Shown here: in pieces, positions 6,384 to 9,913 of the stretch
How the letters are laid out: every line of letters begins with the position of its first letter
How positions within the stretch are numbered: the first letter of the stretch is position 1
Source of the DNA: Fibrobacteria bacterium GUT77
Lineage (GTDB): Bacteria > Fibrobacterota > Chitinivibrionia > Chitinivibrionales > Chitinispirillaceae
Direction of reading: 5' to 3'
NCBI GenBank assembly: GCA_001462255.1
Contig: LIUJ01000026.1
Location: 1-9,913 of the forward strand
Length of the DNA stretch: 9,913 nucleotides
The notes under the pieces: model-generated
What the model was told of the DNA's origin: nothing
Seen by the model: the letters and a program-made list of their open reading frames with translations, nothing else
Database searches by the model: none
Position numbers and translations under genes: made by a program

Positions 6384-7893
6384 TCCCTCCTTCCTCCGCG
6401 ACCGCGGATAAATTGTTTTGTTTTTTAAATTCCTCGTACTCCCTATCCAATTTTTCGAATATTAAATTGGCTATTTTTCTCGCGCCGGCGTGGTTAAAAT
6501 GCGTGTAGTCGGTTACGGCAAGCGACGGCTTTGCGTTCACCCACGCGACCATAGACCCCTCTCCCCCCATCAACTGAAATAAGTTGACAAAGGCCGCGCC
6601 CGCGCCGCGCGCGTACCTCTCTTGCGCCCTGATAAACAGTGCCAGTGTAGTGTCAGTTCTCATTTCCGTTCCGTATTTAGTGGCCTTGTCGGCCTGCGAG
6701 ATAACCAAGATGTCCGCGCCGGGAAAACATTTTTTCAAGTGTTTGGTCGTTTTGCCCATCCCCTTCGCGTACCAGTCGTATTTAGTCATGCTCGAACTTA
6801 GCACGTTCGCCCCGAATTGCAATACGATAAGGTCGTAGTCGAACTCTCGGTGAAAAGCGTTCATAAGGCCGCCGCTTAGGTGTTCGAGCGGCAAGCCGGA
6901 ACTGCCGCGCAACGCGAAATTGTCTATGATTACGCCGTTGCCGTCGGAAAAATTCACGCCGTAGAAGGGAATGGAATCCGCGTTGTCGAAGCGGATCATT
7001 AACTCGCGCGGTCGCGAAGCCAATGAGCGCTTATTTAAATACTCGACCGGATTCAGAGCGACCGTGTCCGACACGCCGTTGCCCGTGTCGACAATCATTT
7101 TCGCGTCGCTCTTTTCGGAGTGACCGTAGAAGAGCGTAGGATTCGCCAGCGGGAGAGTGCCGCTCCGGTAGCGCGTCCAAACCGAAGCCCCCGTTTTCGC
7201 GAAAGAAACGTAGCAGTTTATTCCAAGCGGCGCCGTTGACCTTTTTAGGGCCGAAAAAGTCTTCCAATCAGGAGAATACTCATACCGTATCGTAGTGCCG
7301 AGGTACGGCGTCAAACCGCTGACGGGAACAAAACCTACCCCTTGACCGCCGAATTTTTTTTGATAGCCCTTGCGGATGTCTTGTACTATCAAATCCCCCT
7401 CTATCATGGAATCCCCGAAGTAGGCTACGCGCACGGAACCTTTTTTTGTCGCTTCCAAATTGAAGAGCTTTTGAAAAAAACGCGACATTCCGCCGGCGGC
7501 GCTTTCCTCATTCTCGCCGTCCTCAACCGCGACGGCCTCAACCGTTGTCTCTCCCGCGGCGGCCAATTCAACGGCGGATGTTTCGGCGGCGGTCGGTTTG
7601 ACGGCTGTGTGGGTCGGTTCAACGGCGGATAACTCAATGGCGACCGTGACGACGCCGGGTTCGGTCTCGTCGGCGTCGGCCATAGCGCGCAGCATTACAC
7701 TGTCTACCGCTATATTATCTCCCTCGTAAGTGTGTGCCGTTTTCGCGAAAAGCCGTTCCGACGGCAACAAAGCCTTGAACGCGTAAAAAGCGCCGACGGA
7801 AAGAAATACGGTGATAAGCGCCGCGAAAAAATTATCAACGCCGCTCTTACCCCCTCCGCGCTTTTGATCGCTTTGCCGTATGAAGAACTCCAT
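6334..7893 (-). CDS. Membrane-anchored SGNH hydrolase (SGNH-1)
   Basis: The protein has 519 residues. A charged cytoplasmic stretch (1-20) precedes one transmembrane helix (about 21-43). A linker rich in Ala, Glu, Thr and Val follows (about 70-135). The SGNH domain covers about 136-485 and the tail is Asn/Glu/Ser-rich (about 495-519). Catalytic blocks are YFGDSMIEGD (Ser162), LQFGANV (Asn363 in the GAN block) and DYTHFNHAG (Asp462/His465). FGGQGVGFVP after block I parallels the FGDGGRGF of SGNH-2 and SGNH-3, so it is a distant member of the same group, with Met163 where those have His. The domain should face the periplasm, held near the MBOAT by the anchor, as a transferase would be. It is the first gene of the cassette, with AAAGGAG 8 bases before the ATG. 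The tail is encoded by sequence shared with the SGNH-2 start region. The exact acyl acceptor is unknown. Confidence 0.83.
   Translation of the reverse strand: MEFFIRQSDQKRGGGKSGVDNFFAALITVFLSVGAFYAFKALLPSERLFAKTAHTYEGDNIAVDSVMLRAMADADETEPGVVTVAIELSAVEPTHTAVKPTAAETSAVELAAAGETTVEAVAVEDGENEESAAGGMSRFFQKLFNLEATKKGSVRVAYFGDSMIEGDLIVQDIRKGYQKKFGGQGVGFVPVSGLTPYLGTTIRYEYSPDWKTFSALKRSTAPLGINCYVSFAKTGASVWTRYRSGTLPLANPTLFYGHSEKSDAKMIVDTGNGVSDTVALNPVEYLNKRSLASRPRELMIRFDNADSIPFYGVNFSDGNGVIIDNFALRGSSGLPLEHLSGGLMNAFHREFDYDLIVLQFGANVLSSSMTKYDWYAKGMGKTTKHLKKCFPGADILVISQADKATKYGTEMRTDTTLALFIRAQERYARGAGAAFVNLFQLMGGEGSMVAWVNAKPSLAVTDYTHFNHAGARKIANLIFEKLDREYEEFKKQNNLSAVAEEGGNENASVDESNNDNESE
6384..6397 (-). promoter_or_regulatory. 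Double Shine-Dalgarno for SGNH-2
   Basis: The minus strand has GGAGGAA (6397-6391) directly followed by GGAGGGA (6390-6384), both inside the SGNH-1 coding region. The first GGAGG is 9 bases from ATG 6383. The second is only 2 bases from that ATG but 8 from ATG 6377. Both starts look usable, and the pair favours them over the SD-less ATG at 6347. Confidence 0.6.
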
Positions 7894-7946
7894 ACCGCCG
7901 ACTCCTTTAGTTGTTGGAGTGTTGTTATGTAATCATAATGCGTTAA

Positions 7947-7976
7947 TATATACCGTTACGGTTCTCAGAATGTTAC
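7947..7976 (-). promoter_or_regulatory. Weak candidate promoter with palindrome upstream of SGNH-1
   Basis: The gap 7894-8059 before SGNH-1 is A/T-rich in its middle. On the minus strand GTAACA (7976-7971) and TATATA (7952-7947) lie 18 bases apart, each matching 4 of 6 sigma-70 consensus bases; TATGAT (7937-7932) is an alternative -10 with no good -35. A perfect 11-base palindrome, ACCGT-T-ACGGT (7952-7962), falls in the spacer and could bind a regulator. A separate promoter for the cassette is reasonable given the gap, but none of these boxes is convincing on its own. Confidence 0.25.
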
Positions 7977-8012
7977 ACAAAATTAAAATAATTTTTTTGG
8001 GTAGGTATTCGA

Positions 8013-8047
8013 GGCGGATTCAAACCGCCCCCGTAACGTTGCGGTTT
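8013..8047 (-). terminator. Possible weak terminator or alternative hairpins after valS
   Basis: Starting 12 bases past the valS stop, AAACCGC (8022-8028) pairs with GCGGTTT (8041-8047) around a 12-base loop. A second stem, GGCGG (8013-8017) with CCGCC (8025-8029), shares bases with the first, so only one can form at a time. In the minus-strand transcript neither is followed by a good U-run, so this is not a standard intrinsic terminator. Readthrough from valS into the cassette is possible. Confidence 0.25.
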
Positions 8048-8059
8048 TCGGATACGCTA

Positions 8060-9913
8060 TTAATAAAGGCCGGAGAGCGCCCTTTCCGTTTTTTCCAAAT
8101 TGACAAGAATACCCTGATACTTTTCCCGTTCTTTTTCAACTACTTCTTTGGGAGCGCGGGCGACAAAGCTCTCGCTTTCCAAGCGCGCTTTCGCGCCGTC
8201 GGCCATTGATTTCAGTCGAGTGATCTCTTTTGTCAGGCGGTCGATTTCTACCTTTTTGTCGATTAATCCATCAAGGGATAAAAATAGTTGATTGCCCATG
8301 ATTACCGACGAACCCGCGAAATCCGGTTTTTTGGCGTTTGTGTCAACGATAGTCTCCGAAAGTTTCGCGAATAGGTTGATTGTGGGGACTTGTGACGACA
8401 GCCACGCTTCGGCCTCTTTATCAACGGGGATGATTACCGCCGTTCCCGTTTTGTCGGGGGGGACGTTGTTCTCGGAACGGATGGTTCGTAGCGCCGTTAT
8501 GCAATTCTTCAGCAGGTCAAAGTCGCTTTCCATCTTCTCGTTGATAAGAGACGTGTCCGGTTTTGGGTATGAGGCCAACATTATCGATTCGGAATCTATC
8601 ACCTTGTCGAACGACATTTTCTCGCGTAGGAACGACCAGATTTCCTCCGTGATGAACGGCATTATCGGGTGCAGAAGTTTCAATATTGACGCTAATAAAT
8701 ATCCGCAGATGGATAAGGCGTCGTCTTTGCGTCGCTCGTCTTCGTCTTGATACAGATCCGCCTTTTTCGCCTCCACGTACCAATCGCAAAATTCGTGCCA
8801 CGTGAAGTCATAAATGATGTGACAAGCCTCGTTGAAACGGTACGAGCTTATCGTGGCGTCCATGTCGTTAATAACGTGCTGTAATTTTGACAATATCCAC
8901 TTGTCTTCCGCTTTCAATCGGTCAACGGGAGGAATCGTACCGACTAATTTGTCGGCCTTGATATTACCGATGAAGAAACGCGAGGCGTTCCATAATTTGT
9001 TCGCGAAGTTGCGCCCTATATCAAATGTGTCCTTGCTTAAAAATACGTCAGCGCCCTGCGCCGTAATCATCACCAAGGAAAAACGCAACGCGTCGGTACC
9101 GTAGGCGGAAATTATTTCCAGCGGGTCAATGGAATTGCCGAGCGATTTGCTCATTTTGCGTCCGGTTTTGTCGCGTACCGTTCCGTGTAAAATCACGTCC
9201 GTAAACGGTAATTTTCCCGTGAAGTGATAACCGGCCATTATCATTCTCGCCACCCAAAAGAAAAGTATTTCAGGCGCCGTCGCCAATGTGTCGGTCGGGT
9301 AGAATTTTTTCATGAACTCGTTCTCTTGCGGCCAACCCATCGTTGAGAACGGCCACAGCCATGAGGAGAACCACGTGTCTAAAACGTCGTCATCCTGCCT
9401 TAACGCCGTAGAACCGCATTTCGGACAACGGTCGGGCGTCTCCTCGCTTACGATAAGCTCCCCGCAACCGCAATACCAAACGGGTATGCGGTGCCCCCAC
9501 CAAATTTGTCGCGAAATGCACCAGTCGCGGATGTTCTCCATCCAGTCGATATACGTCTTCTTCCATCTAACCGGATAAAAAGTGACTTCGTCATTTACAG
9601 CCGCCGCGAGCGCCGGTTCGGCGAGCGGTTTCATCCTTACGAACCATTGGTCGGAGTAGTACGGCTCAACGACTGTGTGGCAACGGTAACAGTGACCTAC
9701 GGCGTGGGCGTGCTCCTCGATTTTCTCCACAAGCCCGGCGGCGGTCAAGTCCTCTATTATCGCCTTGCGGCAATCGAAACGATCCATCCCCCTATACTTT
9801 TCGGGAATATCGCCGGCCATTTTACCGCTACCGTCCATCACCTGAAGCGGTTCGAGATTGTGGCGTTGCCCCATACCGAAGTCGTTGGGGTCGTGGGCGG
9901 GCGTCACCTTGAC
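8060..9913 (-). CDS. valS: Valyl-tRNA synthetase, C-terminal two thirds (5' end beyond window)
   Basis: Attaches valine to tRNA-Val in the cytoplasm, with editing of threonine in the CP1 insertion. The frame is open at the right edge (617 residues visible of roughly 880 usual). It begins VKVTPAHDPNDFGMGQRHN, a well-known ValRS segment of the editing region, so the GTG at 9907 is internal and the HIGH motif lies outside. Counting from that GTG, further signatures are WCISRQIWWGHRIPVWYC (129-146), a Cys cluster CGCGE/CPKCG (146-165) suggesting a zinc site, the DDDVLDTWFSSWLWPF stretch (172-187), and KMSKS (251-255), the ATP-binding loop. An anticodon-binding helical domain follows. The end is a coiled coil rich in Lys/Glu (about residue 545 to LSGLY), as in ValRS, which contacts tRNA. 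The gene is housekeeping and probably precedes the acyltransferase cassette by chance. No frameshift is seen. Confidence 0.97.
   Translation of the reverse strand, partial: VKVTPAHDPNDFGMGQRHNLEPLQVMDGSGKMAGDIPEKYRGMDRFDCRKAIIEDLTAAGLVEKIEEHAHAVGHCYRCHTVVEPYYSDQWFVRMKPLAEPALAAAVNDEVTFYPVRWKKTYIDWMENIRDWCISRQIWWGHRIPVWYCGCGELIVSEETPDRCPKCGSTALRQDDDVLDTWFSSWLWPFSTMGWPQENEFMKKFYPTDTLATAPEILFFWVARMIMAGYHFTGKLPFTDVILHGTVRDKTGRKMSKSLGNSIDPLEIISAYGTDALRFSLVMITAQGADVFLSKDTFDIGRNFANKLWNASRFFIGNIKADKLVGTIPPVDRLKAEDKWILSKLQHVINDMDATISSYRFNEACHIIYDFTWHEFCDWYVEAKKADLYQDEDERRKDDALSICGYLLASILKLLHPIMPFITEEIWSFLREKMSFDKVIDSESIMLASYPKPDTSLINEKMESDFDLLKNCITALRTIRSENNVPPDKTGTAVIIPVDKEAEAWLSSQVPTINLFAKLSETIVDTNAKKPDFAGSSVIMGNQLFLSLDGLIDKKVEIDRLTKEITRLKSMADGAKARLESESFVARAPKEVVEKEREKYQGILVNLEKTERALSGLY

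Noticed and set aside
345..7962. Recurrent TAACGGT/ACCGTTA motif in several gaps (near 347, 450 and 7952)
   Set aside because: The same string also occurs inside coding regions (for example near 2861 and 6114), so it is likely due to base composition and not a shared regulatory site.
8060..8209. Plus-strand open frame 7880-8209 and other long frames opposite the SGNH, MBOAT and TPR genes
   Set aside because: They lie antisense to genes with clear family motifs, have no ribosome binding site in place, and their translations are low-complexity or Arg-rich, as expected for shadow frames.
9905..9907. GTG at 9907 as the start of valS
   Set aside because: The frame stays open to the window edge, and the residues around it (VKVTPAHDPNDF) are an internal ValRS motif.

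Overview
The window looks like a chromosomal segment of a Gram-negative bacterium of intermediate G+C, probably host- or gut-associated. The phylum cannot be fixed from the sequence. Strong GGAGG-type Shine-Dalgarno sequences before the minus-strand genes argue against a typical Bacteroidota member. Decayed Rpn-type and AAA-ATPase-like/DUF1703-type sequences are the kind of expanded gene families seen in Fibrobacterota, Spirochaetota and similar gut lineages. That placement is inference only.

Layout. Bases 1-460 (plus strand) are a small gene graveyard. They hold the frameshifted C-terminal end of an Rpn/PD-(D/E)XK transposase-like protein, then a 25-codon remnant that matches the start of an AAA-ATPase-like (DUF1703-type) protein behind an intact ribosome binding site. 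Everything from 462 to the right edge is on the minus strand. Read in the direction of transcription it is: valS (3' two thirds, cut by the window edge), a 166-base gap, SGNH-1 (membrane-anchored SGNH hydrolase), SGNH-2 (secreted SGNH hydrolase), an AlgI/PatA-like MBOAT O-acyltransferase, SGNH-3 (secreted SGNH hydrolase with an internal LysM domain), a 67-codon reading frame with no normal start codon, and a TPR protein with a C-terminal membrane hairpin. From SGNH-1 on the genes overlap or lie within 30 bases of each other, so they are very probably one operon.

How the genes may work together. MBOAT proteins of this type bring acyl groups, usually acetyl, across the inner membrane. SGNH partners then transfer them to, or remove them from, an extracytoplasmic glycan. 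All three SGNH proteins have a GDS block followed by an FGxxGxGF motif, which recalls Ape1/PatB-type peptidoglycan O-acetyl enzymes as I remember them. A LysM domain, which normally binds N-acetylglucosamine-containing glycans, in one of the three makes peptidoglycan the best guess for the substrate. One MBOAT with three related SGNH enzymes, an undescribed small protein and a TPR protein is a plausible uncharacterised envelope O-acetylation/de-acetylation cassette. The most unusual local feature is the 67-codon frame at 2057-2260, which joins its neighbours exactly on both sides but appears to start at ATA.
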